From contig CAIZDF010000397.1 of the NCBI GenBank assembly GCA_903931645.1, positions 1 to 5,461 on the forward strand: a DNA stretch of 5,461 nt, written 5' to 3'. Shown piece after piece: positions 1-5,461 of the stretch. The notes below the pieces were generated by a model. It was not told where the DNA came from. It ran no database searches and worked only from the letters and a program-made list of their open reading frames with translations. Source of the stretch: an uncultured Tolumonas sp. Lineage in GTDB: Bacteria > Pseudomonadota > Gammaproteobacteria > Enterobacterales > Aeromonadaceae. Position numbers and translations under genes: made by a program. Position 1 is the stretch's first letter. Every line of letters starts with the position of its first letter.

Positions 1-1011
1 ATCCAGCAATTCAGCGATCACATCCTGACGTTGTTGCAGCTGTGCTTTATTGCGTACCGGCTGATGGAGCCAGCGTTTTAATAAGCGGCTGCCCATCGGT
101 GTTGCGGTCGCATCCAGCACTTCGGCTAATGTGTTATCCAAACCGCCCGATAAATTACTGGTCAGCTCGAGATTGCGGCGGGTAGCCGCATCCATCACCA
201 CCATCTGTTCGCTTTTTTCCAAGCGAAGGCCTTGAATGTGGGGGAGTGCAGTACGCTGGGTATCGCGCACGTATTGCATTAAGGCGCCTGCTGCTTGCAG
301 CGCAATTTTTTGCTCTTCTACACCAAAGCCGCGCAGATCTTGTGTTCCAAATTGCTGACACAGCAAATGGTAAGCCGTGCTGAATTCAAATTCCCACGCC
401 GGACGGCGACGCATGCCTCGACGCTGCCCTAGTTGACTAAGCTCTGGGAAGGTTTCGGAATACAGTAATTCCGCAGGGTTCAAGCGTTGTAATTCCGCCG
501 CCAGTGTTTCTTGTTTGGTGAACTGATTGACAATAAATCGGCCAGAAGCAACGTCCATTGCCGCCAAGCCATAATACGGGGCGACAAAATCGACGGCGAC
601 GATCAGGTTATCCTGTCGCTCATTCAGTAATGCTTCATCGGTTAGGGTGCCTGGCGTGATAATGCGAACCACTTTGCGCTCAACCGGCCCTTTGCTAGTG
701 GCGGGATCTCCGATCTGCTCACAAATCGCTGCCGATTCACCCAGCTGCACTAACCGGCACAGATAACCTTCGATGGCATGGTATGGCACACCCGCCATTG
801 GGATGGGCTGTCCGGCCGACTGCCCGCGCTTGGTCAGCGAGATATCCAGTAACTCTGATGCCTTACGCGCATCGTCAAAGAATAACTCATAGAAATCCCC
901 CATCCGATAAAACAGCAATACATCAGGATGCTGTGCTTTAAGGCCCAAATATTGTTGCATCATTGGGGTATGGGTGGTCAGTGATTGCGGCGCAGAAGAA
1001 GCTGGTAGCAT
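1..1011 (-). CDS. mutS: DNA mismatch repair protein MutS, N-terminal 337 residues (gene runs off the left edge)
   Basis: MutS is the cytoplasmic ATPase that finds base mismatches and small loops, then recruits MutL to direct strand-specific repair. The visible part has no stop codon and reads like E. coli MutS throughout. [17 protein letters not shown] at residues 14-30 leads into [16 protein letters not shown], whose Phe40-Tyr41-Glu42 is the Phe-X-Glu that stacks into the mismatch. [17 protein letters not shown] and [20 protein letters not shown] complete the mismatch-binding domain. The connector domain follows (about 118-255), then the start of the core domain with [23 protein letters not shown] and the beginning of a lever helix. 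The clamp and ATPase domains (roughly 500 residues) lie outside the window. I chose the ATG at 1011-1009. An in-frame ATG at 1044-1042 would add 11 residues ([11 protein letters not shown]) and overlap pncC by 2 bp; neither start has a good Shine-Dalgarno. The gene is divergent from pncC. Identity is certain; the exact start is not. Confidence 0.97.
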   Translation of the reverse strand, partial: MLPASSAPQSLTTHTPMMQQYLGLKAQHPDVLLFYRMGDFYELFFDDARKASELLDISLTKRGQSAGQPIPMAGVPYHAIEGYLCRLVQLGESAAICEQIGDPATSKGPVERKVVRIITPGTLTDEALLNERQDNLIVAVDFVAPYYGLAAMDVASGRFIVNQFTKQETLAAELQRLNPAELLYSETFPELSQLGQRRGMRRRPAWEFEFSTAYHLLCQQFGTQDLRGFGVEEQKIALQAAGALMQYVRDTQRTALPHIQGLRLEKSEQMVVMDAATRRNLELTSNLSGGLDNTLAEVLDATATPMGSRLLKRWLHQPVRNKAQLQQRQDVIAELLD

Positions 1012-1014
1012 AAT
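985..1014 (+). promoter_or_regulatory. Candidate sigma70 promoter for pncC
   Basis: TTGCGG at 985-990 and CATAAT at 1009-1014 are separated by 18 bp. The -10 matches 5 of 6 consensus bases and the -35 matches 3 of 6. Transcription would start near 1021, giving a leader of about 22 nt that still contains the pncC ribosome binding site. The site lies over the first codons of mutS. It is a consensus match by eye only. Confidence 0.3.
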
Positions 1015-1042
1015 GGATTCAGGTTCAGTTGAGAGAGTCAGC

Positions 1043-1528
1043 ATGCAGAAGGATATTATTGAATTAGCTCAGCGGCTTGGACAAGTGCTACAAGCCAAAA
1101 ATTGGCTGGCGGCAACGGCAGAATCCTGTACCGGTGGTGGTGTAGCATACGCGATCACGGCTATTTCTGGAAGTTCAGCCTGGTTTGACCGCAGCTTTGT
1201 TACTTATACCAATGAAGCAAAACAACAAATGCTCGGAGTCGCTTCCAGCACGCTGGAAAAATACGGTGCAGTCAGCGAAGCGGTGGTGCGCGAAATGACA
1301 GCTGGTACGCTGGCACATTCTCAGGCCAATATTGCAGTGGCGATCAGTGGCATTGCCGGACCGACCGGTGGTTCGGATGAAAAACCGGTTGGCACCGTCT
1401 GGATTGCCTGGCAGACCGGTGAAGGGAGGCAGCATGCGCAACATTATTTGTTCTCCGGTGATCGCGAACAAGTTAGATTGCAGGCAATTCGTGAAGCATT
1501 ATCCGGTTTGTTATCATTCAGTAAATAA
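1043..1528 (+). CDS. pncC: Nicotinamide-nucleotide amidohydrolase PncC (stand-alone CinA C-terminal domain)
   Basis: PncC (YgaD in E. coli) hydrolyses nicotinamide mononucleotide to nicotinate mononucleotide and ammonia, returning NMN to NAD synthesis; NMN is released by NAD-dependent DNA ligase. The 161-residue product is close to the E. coli length of about 165 and is a single CinA C-terminal domain, without the N-terminal MoaB-like domain of full CinA. Visible motifs are TAESCTGGG (25-33, with Ser28 in the conserved catalytic serine position), [18 protein letters not shown] (43-60, with conserved Tyr55 and Lys60), YGAVSE (74-79), [20 protein letters not shown] (101-120) and [10 protein letters not shown] chose the ATG at 1043 because GAGAGAG at 1031-1037 sits 5 nt upstream and homology starts there. 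The frame is open back to a GTG at 974 and has an ATG at 1013, but these overlap mutS and lack family similarity. It lies 73 bp upstream of recA, the cinA-recA order seen in many bacteria. Confidence 0.95.
   Translation: MQKDIIELAQRLGQVLQAKNWLAATAESCTGGGVAYAITAISGSSAWFDRSFVTYTNEAKQQMLGVASSTLEKYGAVSEAVVREMTAGTLAHSQANIAVAISGIAGPTGGSDEKPVGTVWIAWQTGEGRQHAQHYLFSGDREQVRLQAIREALSGLLSFSK
1055..1084 (-). promoter_or_regulatory. Candidate sigma70 promoter for mutS
   Basis: On the minus strand, TTGTCC (1084-1079) and AATAAT (1060-1055) are separated by 18 bp, with 4 of 6 and 5 of 6 matches to consensus. Transcription would start near 1048, inside the pncC coding region, giving a leader of about 37 nt to the ATG at 1011. 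If this start is right, the upstream ATG at 1044 would be almost leaderless, which favours 1011. Visual evidence only. Confidence 0.3.
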
Positions 1529-1533
1529 AACAC

Positions 1534-1561
1534 TTGATACTGTATGGATAGACAGTATGAT
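1534..1561 (+). promoter_or_regulatory. recA sigma70 promoter
   Basis: TTGATA at 1534-1539 and TATGAT at 1556-1561 have a 16-bp spacer. The -35 hexamer and spacer length are the same as in E. coli recA, as I recall it, and the -10 differs by one base from TATAAT. Transcription should start near 1568, leaving a leader of about 34 nt. The A-rich AAATAAAA at 1523-1530, overlapping the pncC stop codon, falls at about -45 to -38 and could act as a proximal UP element. Confidence 0.85.
1538..1557 (+). promoter_or_regulatory. LexA operator (SOS box) of recA
   Basis: The sequence reads TACTGT, eight bases (ATGGATAG), then ACAGTA, giving the CTGT-N8-ACAG core at 1540-1555 with symmetric TA flanks. 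It matches the gammaproteobacterial LexA consensus. The core fills the whole spacer between the -35 and -10 hexamers, so bound LexA would block RNA polymerase. recA is therefore predicted to be induced when RecA filaments trigger LexA self-cleavage. Confidence 0.95.
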
Positions 1562-1571
1562 GCTGTCTATC
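1547..1571. repeat. 9-bp perfect inverted repeat over the recA -10 and start region
   Basis: GATAGACAG (1547-1555) and CTGTCTATC (1563-1571) are exact reverse complements around the 7-base loop TATGATG, which holds most of the -10 hexamer. The left arm contains the right half of the LexA box. The right arm places a third CTGT half-site at 1563, 23 bp after the first, but no ACAG follows at SOS-box spacing (TAAG at 1575-1578). There is no T tract, so it is unlikely to be a terminator of pncC. Its role is unknown. Confidence 0.85.
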
Positions 1572-1591
1572 AGCTAAGAAGTTCGCTCTGT

Positions 1592-1595
1592 GGAG
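1592..1595 (+). promoter_or_regulatory. recA ribosome binding site
   Basis: GGAG at 1592-1595, extended as GGAGAAG, lies 6 nt upstream of the ATG at 1602. This decides the start: the in-frame GTG at 1590 overlaps the ribosome binding site and would add only MEKN before the usual RecA N-terminus. Confidence 0.85.
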
Positions 1596-1601
1596 AAGAA
1601 T

Positions 1602-2684
1602 ATGGATCCGAATAAACAAAAAGCACTGGCCGCCGCTCTGGGTCAAATTGAAAAGCAATTTGGCAAAGGCTCTATCATGCGACTGGGCGATAACCGCACC
1701 TTAGATGTTGATACTGTCTCCACAGGTTCGCTGTCACTGGATATCGCCTTAGGTATCGGTGGTTTGCCAATGGGTCGTATTGTTGAAATCTTTGGACCAG
1801 AATCCTCAGGTAAAACAACACTGACATTGGAAGTGATCGCGCAAGCACAAAAGGCCGGTAAAACCTGTGCCTTTATTGATGCCGAACATGCGTTGGATCC
1901 AATTTATGCCGGCAAGCTCGGTGTCAATGTTGATGATTTATTGGTCTCTCAGCCGGACACTGGTGAACAAGCGTTAGAGATCTGCGACATGCTGGTTCGT
2001 TCCGGTGCTGTTGATGTCATCATCGTCGACTCTGTTGCCGCATTAACGCCAAAAGCAGAAATTGAAGGCGAAATGGGCGATACCCATGTGGGTTTACAAG
2101 CACGTCTGATGTCACAGGCGTTGCGTAAACTGACCGGTAACCTGAAAAATGCCAACTGCTTGTGTATCTTCATCAACCAGATTCGTATGAAAATTGGTGT
2201 GATGTTTGGCAATCCAGAAACTACCACTGGCGGTAATGCACTGAAATTCTATGCTTCTGTACGTCTGGATATTCGTCGTACCGGTGCGATTAAAGACGGT
2301 GATGAAATCATCGGTAACGAAACGCGCGTTAAAGTGGTGAAGAACAAAGTGGCAGCGCCATTTAAACAAGCTGACTTCCAGATCCTGTATGGCGAAGGTT
2401 TCTCAAAAGAGAGCGAGCTGGTTGATCTGGGCGTGAAGTGCAAACTGATTGATAAATCAGGCGCTTGGTATGCTTATAAAGGTGAAAAGATTGGGCAGGG
2501 TAAAGCCAATGCCATGAAATACCTGAAAGAGAACCTTGCTGCTGCTGACGAAATTGAAAAAACACTGCGTGATTTATTACTTAACCCTAATAAAGAGCCA
2601 GATACTGCAGTTGTGCCAGTTGTTGACGAATTTACGCCGTCAGAAGATGAACTGGATAGTTTGTCTCTCAGTGATGATATCTGA
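1602..2684 (+). CDS. recA: Recombinase RecA, complete (360 aa)
   Basis: RecA forms ATP-dependent filaments on single-stranded DNA, carries out homologous pairing and strand exchange, and as an activated filament promotes self-cleavage of LexA. The order is standard. The N-terminal helix and linker (1-33) carry [25 protein letters not shown]. The core has Walker A GPESSGKT at 65-72, [10 protein letters not shown] with catalytic Glu95, Walker B VIIVD at 139-143, loop L1 around [14 protein letters not shown] (153-166), [22 protein letters not shown] with Gln193 and loop L2, then [13 protein letters not shown]. The C-terminal domain contains [18 protein letters not shown]. The tail is acidic: its last 28 residues have nine Asp/Glu and no Lys/Arg. 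It is slightly longer than E. coli RecA (about 353). Cysteines in NCLCIF and VKCKLID differ from E. coli. All ATP- and DNA-contacting motifs are present, so it should be active. It is followed by its own terminator and recX. Confidence 0.99.
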   Translation: MDPNKQKALAAALGQIEKQFGKGSIMRLGDNRTLDVDTVSTGSLSLDIALGIGGLPMGRIVEIFGPESSGKTTLTLEVIAQAQKAGKTCAFIDAEHALDPIYAGKLGVNVDDLLVSQPDTGEQALEICDMLVRSGAVDVIIVDSVAALTPKAEIEGEMGDTHVGLQARLMSQALRKLTGNLKNANCLCIFINQIRMKIGVMFGNPETTTGGNALKFYASVRLDIRRTGAIKDGDEIIGNETRVKVVKNKVAAPFKQADFQILYGEGFSKESELVDLGVKCKLIDKSGAWYAYKGEKIGQGKANAMKYLKENLAAADEIEKTLRDLLLNPNKEPDTAVVPVVDEFTPSEDELDSLSLSDDI

Positions 2685-2690
2685 TGTGAT

Positions 2691-2719
2691 AAGGCTGCTT
2701 CGGCAGCCTTTTGTTTTTT
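2691..2719 (+). terminator. Intrinsic terminator between recA and recX
   Basis: AAGGCTGC (2691-2698), loop TTCG (2699-2702) and GCAGCCTT (2703-2710) form a perfect 8-bp stem capped by a stable UUCG tetraloop, followed by TTGTTTTTT. It starts 6 nt after the recA stop codon. It should end most recA transcripts and let a minority through to recX, as established for E. coli recA-recX. Confidence 0.95.
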
Positions 2720-2730
2720 AGTGTGACCAC

Positions 2731-3186
2731 ATGAATTTATCTGCCAATAAAAAAAATGTAACGCCGTTGGCTAAAGCGATGAAATTGCTGGCCAGACGAG
2801 ATCATAGCGTCAGAGAGTTACAACAAAAATTAAAGCCTTATTATCCTGCTCACGAAATAGAACATGTCATTGAACGCTGTCTGCAAGAAAACTGGCTGAA
2901 TGATGTTCGTTTTGCAGAAAGCTATATTCGAAGTCGTAGTTCTGGTGGTTATGGGCCGTTACGTATTGCGCTGGAATTGCAGCAAAAGGGTGTTGAAAAG
3001 GAAGTCATTCGGTTAGCTCTCCACGAGGCGAAGATTGATTGGCAAGCCTTGTTAGTTCGATTATTAGAGCGACGCCAGCCGTTACCGGATGATGTTGCTG
3101 CGCGTTATAAACTGCAAAACGCACTGCAACGTAAAGGTTTTTCCTTAGACTTGATTCAACGCTGCCTGCCTGTAACCGAAATCTGA
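2731..3186 (+). CDS. recX: Regulatory protein RecX, RecA inhibitor (151 aa)
   Basis: RecX binds RecA filaments in the cytoplasm, limits their growth and inhibits RecA ATPase, strand exchange and co-protease activity. The 151 residues compare with about 166 in E. coli and are predicted to be all helical, in three-helix repeats. Family landmarks are AMKLLARRDHSVRELQQKL (16-34), IERCLQENWLNDVRFAESYI (47-66), the signature RSRSSGGYGPLRIALELQQKGV (67-88), IDWQALL and a final repeat with LQNALQRKGFSLDLIQRCL. The ATG at 2731 is the only reasonable full-length start, because an in-frame stop lies at 2719-2721 and the next Met is codon 17. No clear Shine-Dalgarno is present (GTGTGACCAC precedes the ATG), and the recA terminator ends 11 nt upstream, leaving no room for a separate promoter. 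Expression should be low and tied to recA readthrough. Codons 7-9 contain an eight-A run. Confidence 0.96.
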   Translation: MNLSANKKNVTPLAKAMKLLARRDHSVRELQQKLKPYYPAHEIEHVIERCLQENWLNDVRFAESYIRSRSSGGYGPLRIALELQQKGVEKEVIRLALHEAKIDWQALLVRLLERRQPLPDDVAARYKLQNALQRKGFSLDLIQRCLPVTEI

Positions 3187-3259
3187 TTCTCTCGCTTCAT
3201 TATTGTCGCCAGCGTTTTACTTTACTGACGATAACTTTTACAGTATGCCCACCATAAGT

Positions 3260-3297
3260 CTGTCTGCTTAATTATCAGGATTGAATTAATCAGACAG
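3260..3297. repeat. 14-bp palindrome (one mismatch) upstream of alaS; possible operator or leader hairpin
   Basis: The left arm CTGTCTGCTTAATT (3260-3273) and right arm AATTAATCAGACAG (3284-3297) pair at 13 of 14 positions around a 10-base loop; the mismatch is C3267 against T3290. No T tract follows directly, so it does not look like a normal recX terminator. The rest of the 3187-3342 gap is AT-rich. It holds two weak promoter candidates: TTTACT (3216-3221) with TACAGT (3239-3244) at 17 bp, and a lone TTTAAT at 3300-3305. With the first promoter the palindrome would be a leader hairpin; with the second it would be upstream operator DNA. E. coli AlaRS is reported to repress alaS by binding a palindrome near its promoter, so an autoregulatory site is possible but unproven. 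Confidence 0.6.
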
Positions 3298-3331
3298 GAT
3301 TTAATTGTCCATGATCATTTTTGTAGCAAGC

Positions 3332-3334
3332 AGG
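3332..3334 (+). promoter_or_regulatory. alaS ribosome binding site
   Basis: AGG at 3332-3334 (in GCAGG) lies 8 nt upstream of the ATG at 3343, separated by seven T residues and a C. The alternative ATG at 3349 would be 14 nt away, so the first ATG is preferred. Confidence 0.55.
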
Positions 3335-3342
3335 TTTTTTTC

Positions 3343-5461
3343 ATGCAAATGACCACATCAGAGATCCGCACCGCGTTTCTCGAGTATTTCCGTTCTCAGG
3401 GACATCAGGTAGTCGATTCCAGCTCTCTGGTGCCACACAACGATCCAACGCTGTTATTCACTAATGCGGGGATGAACCAATTCAAAGATGTGTTCCTTGG
3501 CGGGGATGTTCGTTCTTACTCCCGAGCAACGACTGCCCAGCGTTGTGTTCGCGCTGGTGGTAAACACAACGATCTTGATAATGTTGGTTATACTGCTCGT
3601 CACCATACATTTTTTGAAATGTTGGGTAACTTCAGCTTTGGCGATTACTTCAAACAGGATGCGATCCGTTTTGCATGGGATTTCCTGACTAAAGTATTGC
3701 AATTACCGCAGGAAAAATTGCTGGTCACTGTGTATGCGACGGATGACGAAGCCTACGGTATCTGGGCTAACGAGATTGGTGTTCCGGCTGAGTGCATTGT
3801 ACGCATTGGCGATAACAAGGGTGCTCCATATGCTTCAGATAACTTCTGGCAGATGGGTGACACTGGCCCTTGTGGCCCATGTACAGAAATTTTCTATGAT
3901 CATGGTGCTGATATCTGGGGCGGCCCACCGGGTTCACCGGAAGAAGATGGCGACCGCTTCATCGAGATCTGGAACGTTGTGTTTATGCAGTTCAATCGTC
4001 AGGCTGATGGCACGTTAGAGCCACTGCCGAAACCATCTGTTGATACCGGCATGGGGATCGAACGTGTTTCTGCGATCATGCAAGGCGTGCATTCCAACTA
4101 CGAAATCGACATCTTCAAGACGCTGATTCAAGCCGCCGCGAAGATTGTTGGCGTGACAGATCTGGAAAACAAATCACTGCGCGTTATTGCTGACCATATT
4201 CGTTCTTGTTCATTCCTGATCAGCGATGGTGTCATGCCATCGAATGAAGGTCGTGGTTATGTATTGCGCCGCATTATCCGTCGTGCGGTACGTCATGGTC
4301 GTCGTCTGGGAGCAAAAGATACTTTCTTCTATCAATTAGTCGCTACTTTGGTTGAATTGATGGGGGACGCGTGTCCTGATTTACGCAGCCAACAACCTGT
4401 TGTTGAACGCGTATTGAAGCAAGAAGAAGAGCAATTTGTTCGCACGCTGGATCGTGGTTTGTCACTGCTGGAAGAAGAGTTAGTACGTCTGGGCGATGTG
4501 CGTGAAATTCCCGGTAACGTAGTCTTTAAGTTGTATGACACATACGGCTTCCCTGCGGACTTAACTGCTGACGTGGTCCGTGATCGTGGTTATACCATTG
4601 ATGAAGCTGCCTTCCAGAAAGAGATGGAAAAACAGCGTGAGCGTGCGAAAGAAGCATCCAATTTCGCCGTGGATTACAACAAACAGCTGAAAATTGAACA
4701 ATCCAGTGATTTCTGTGGTTACGAGCAGACCGTTGATAACGCTGCAATCACAGCAATTTATCTGGCCGATGAATCGGTAGCTACGTTAAAAACCGGCGAA
4801 CAAGCACTGATTGTTTTAGATCACACGCCATTCTATGCCGAATCTGGCGGTCAAATGGGTGATGCTGGTTTGCTGCGTGCTGGCGATGCATTGTTTGCTG
4901 TCACGGATACACAGAAAATAGGCCAGGCGATTGTTCATAAAGGTTTTGTTGAACAAGGTAGCTTTACTGTCGATATGACAGTAGAAGCCGTAGTGGATGC
5001 TAAGCGTCGTAATGCGACTGCGTTACATCACTCGGCTACTCATCTGTTACATGCTGCTTTGCGTAATACACTGGGCGAACATGTAACACAGAAAGGCTCA
5101 CAAGTTGGCCCTGATCGTCTGCGTTTTGACTTCTCGCATTTTGAAGGCATTAATGCGGCGGTATTGCGTCAAATCGAACAGAGCGTAAATGCGGAAATTC
5201 GTAAAAACGCTGCTATTGTGACGCAAGTGATGTCGCTGGATGATGCAAAAAATAGCGGTGCGATGGCGCTGTTTGGTGAGAAGTACGGAGATGATGTTCG
5301 TGTTGTCAAAATGAACGACTTCTCTACCGAGCTGTGTGGTGGTACGCATGCTGGGCAAACCGGCGATCTTGGCTTCTTCAAAATTATCAGTGAAAGCGGC
5401 GTTGCTGCCGGTGTGCGTCGTATTGAAGCAGTAGCTGGTGAAGCGGCGTTAGCACATATTC
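3343..5461 (+). CDS. alaS: Alanine--tRNA ligase AlaS, first 706 codons (gene runs off the right edge)
   Basis: AlaRS is the cytoplasmic class II synthetase that joins alanine to tRNA-Ala and clears mischarged Ser or Gly. The frame is open from 3343 to the window end; about 170 residues are missing by comparison with E. coli AlaRS (876), covering the C-terminal C-Ala/oligomerisation region. The catalytic domain shows [20 protein letters not shown] (30-49, motif 1), [18 protein letters not shown] (86-103, motif 2), [28 protein letters not shown] with Asp234 and the motif 3 Arg241. The tRNA-recognition region follows with [22 protein letters not shown] and [17 protein letters not shown]. The editing domain has [11 protein letters not shown], then the zinc ligands His563 and His567 (HSATH) and Cys665 and His669 (CGGTH), all intact and one residue off E. 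coli numbering. It probably uses its own promoter in the gap after recX. Confidence 0.98.
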   Translation, partial: MQMTTSEIRTAFLEYFRSQGHQVVDSSSLVPHNDPTLLFTNAGMNQFKDVFLGGDVRSYSRATTAQRCVRAGGKHNDLDNVGYTARHHTFFEMLGNFSFGDYFKQDAIRFAWDFLTKVLQLPQEKLLVTVYATDDEAYGIWANEIGVPAECIVRIGDNKGAPYASDNFWQMGDTGPCGPCTEIFYDHGADIWGGPPGSPEEDGDRFIEIWNVVFMQFNRQADGTLEPLPKPSVDTGMGIERVSAIMQGVHSNYEIDIFKTLIQAAAKIVGVTDLENKSLRVIADHIRSCSFLISDGVMPSNEGRGYVLRRIIRRAVRHGRRLGAKDTFFYQLVATLVELMGDACPDLRSQQPVVERVLKQEEEQFVRTLDRGLSLLEEELVRLGDVREIPGNVVFKLYDTYGFPADLTADVVRDRGYTIDEAAFQKEMEKQRERAKEASNFAVDYNKQLKIEQSSDFCGYEQTVDNAAITAIYLADESVATLKTGEQALIVLDHTPFYAESGGQMGDAGLLRAGDALFAVTDTQKIGQAIVHKGFVEQGSFTVDMTVEAVVDAKRRNATALHHSATHLLHAALRNTLGEHVTQKGSQVGPDRLRFDFSHFEGINAAVLRQIEQSVNAEIRKNAAIVTQVMSLDDAKNSGAMALFGEKYGDDVRVVKMNDFSTELCGGTHAGQTGDLGFFKIISESGVAAGVRRIEAVAGEAALAHI

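Noticed and set aside
155..361. Small open frames inside mutS, recA and alaS in other frames
   Set aside because: They overlap strongly conserved coding sequence, have no ribosome binding sites or recognisable domains, and are expected by chance.
974..1042. A longer pncC from the GTG at 974 (184 aa) or the ATG at 1013
   Set aside because: The extra residues overlap the mutS start, have no similarity to the PncC family, and would bypass the well-placed GAGAGAG ribosome binding site before 1043.
1590..1601. recA start at the GTG at 1590, giving MEKN before the usual N-terminus
   Set aside because: That GTG overlaps the GGAG ribosome binding site of the ATG at 1602, and RecA homologues begin at the later Met.
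3223..3245. TACTG...CAGTA after recX as a second SOS box
   Set aside because: The CTG and CAG half-sites are 13 bases apart rather than 10, and the flanking T/A of CTGT and ACAG is incomplete, so it is not a LexA box.
3260..3297. The palindrome as the recX terminator
   Set aside because: The stem is followed by GATTTAATTGTCC rather than a T tract, and the inner stem is all A/T, so classic intrinsic termination is unlikely.
3553..3560. E. coli Chi sequence GCTGGTGG, near recA
   Set aside because: It falls in codons for the conserved AlaRS RAGGK stretch, so chance and coding constraint explain it, and the organism's own Chi is unknown.

Overview
This window is a conserved housekeeping DNA-repair locus of a gammaproteobacterium. 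Five protein genes can be read: mutS (minus strand, 5' part only), pncC (the stand-alone CinA C-terminal domain enzyme), recA, recX and alaS (plus strand, 3' end missing). No RNA genes, mobile elements, CRISPR arrays or phage genes were seen. The proteins align by eye over their full visible length with the Escherichia coli families. The moderate GC content and RecA details (a [22 protein letters not shown] start and an [12 protein letters not shown] stretch) recall Vibrio/Aeromonas-type RecA. A low-GC member of the Aeromonadales, such as a Tolumonas-like organism, is my best guess, at low confidence.

Layout. Positions 1-1011 hold the first 337 codons of mutS, read leftward. A 31-bp gap separates it from pncC (1043-1528), read rightward; candidate promoters for the two genes face each other and lie inside the opposite gene's 5' end. 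Positions 1529-1601 are the recA control region: TTGATA and TATGAT hexamers with a 16-bp spacer made exactly of a CTGT-N8-ACAG LexA box, overlapped on its right by a 9-bp perfect inverted repeat. recA (1602-2684) ends just before a strong UUCG-loop terminator (2691-2719), and recX starts only 11 nt after the U tract. After recX (2731-3186) comes a 156-bp AT-rich gap with a 14-bp, one-mismatch palindrome, then alaS from 3343 to the window end.

How the genes work together. RecA is the recombinase and SOS co-protease. RecX restrains RecA filaments, and its expression here should depend on readthrough of the recA terminator. MutS is the mismatch sensor. PncC recycles NMN to NaMN for NAD synthesis, and NMN is the by-product of the bacterial NAD-dependent DNA ligase, which gives a metabolic link to repair. 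AlaS charges tRNA-Ala. I see no undescribed system; the points worth checking are regulatory DNA elements between the genes.
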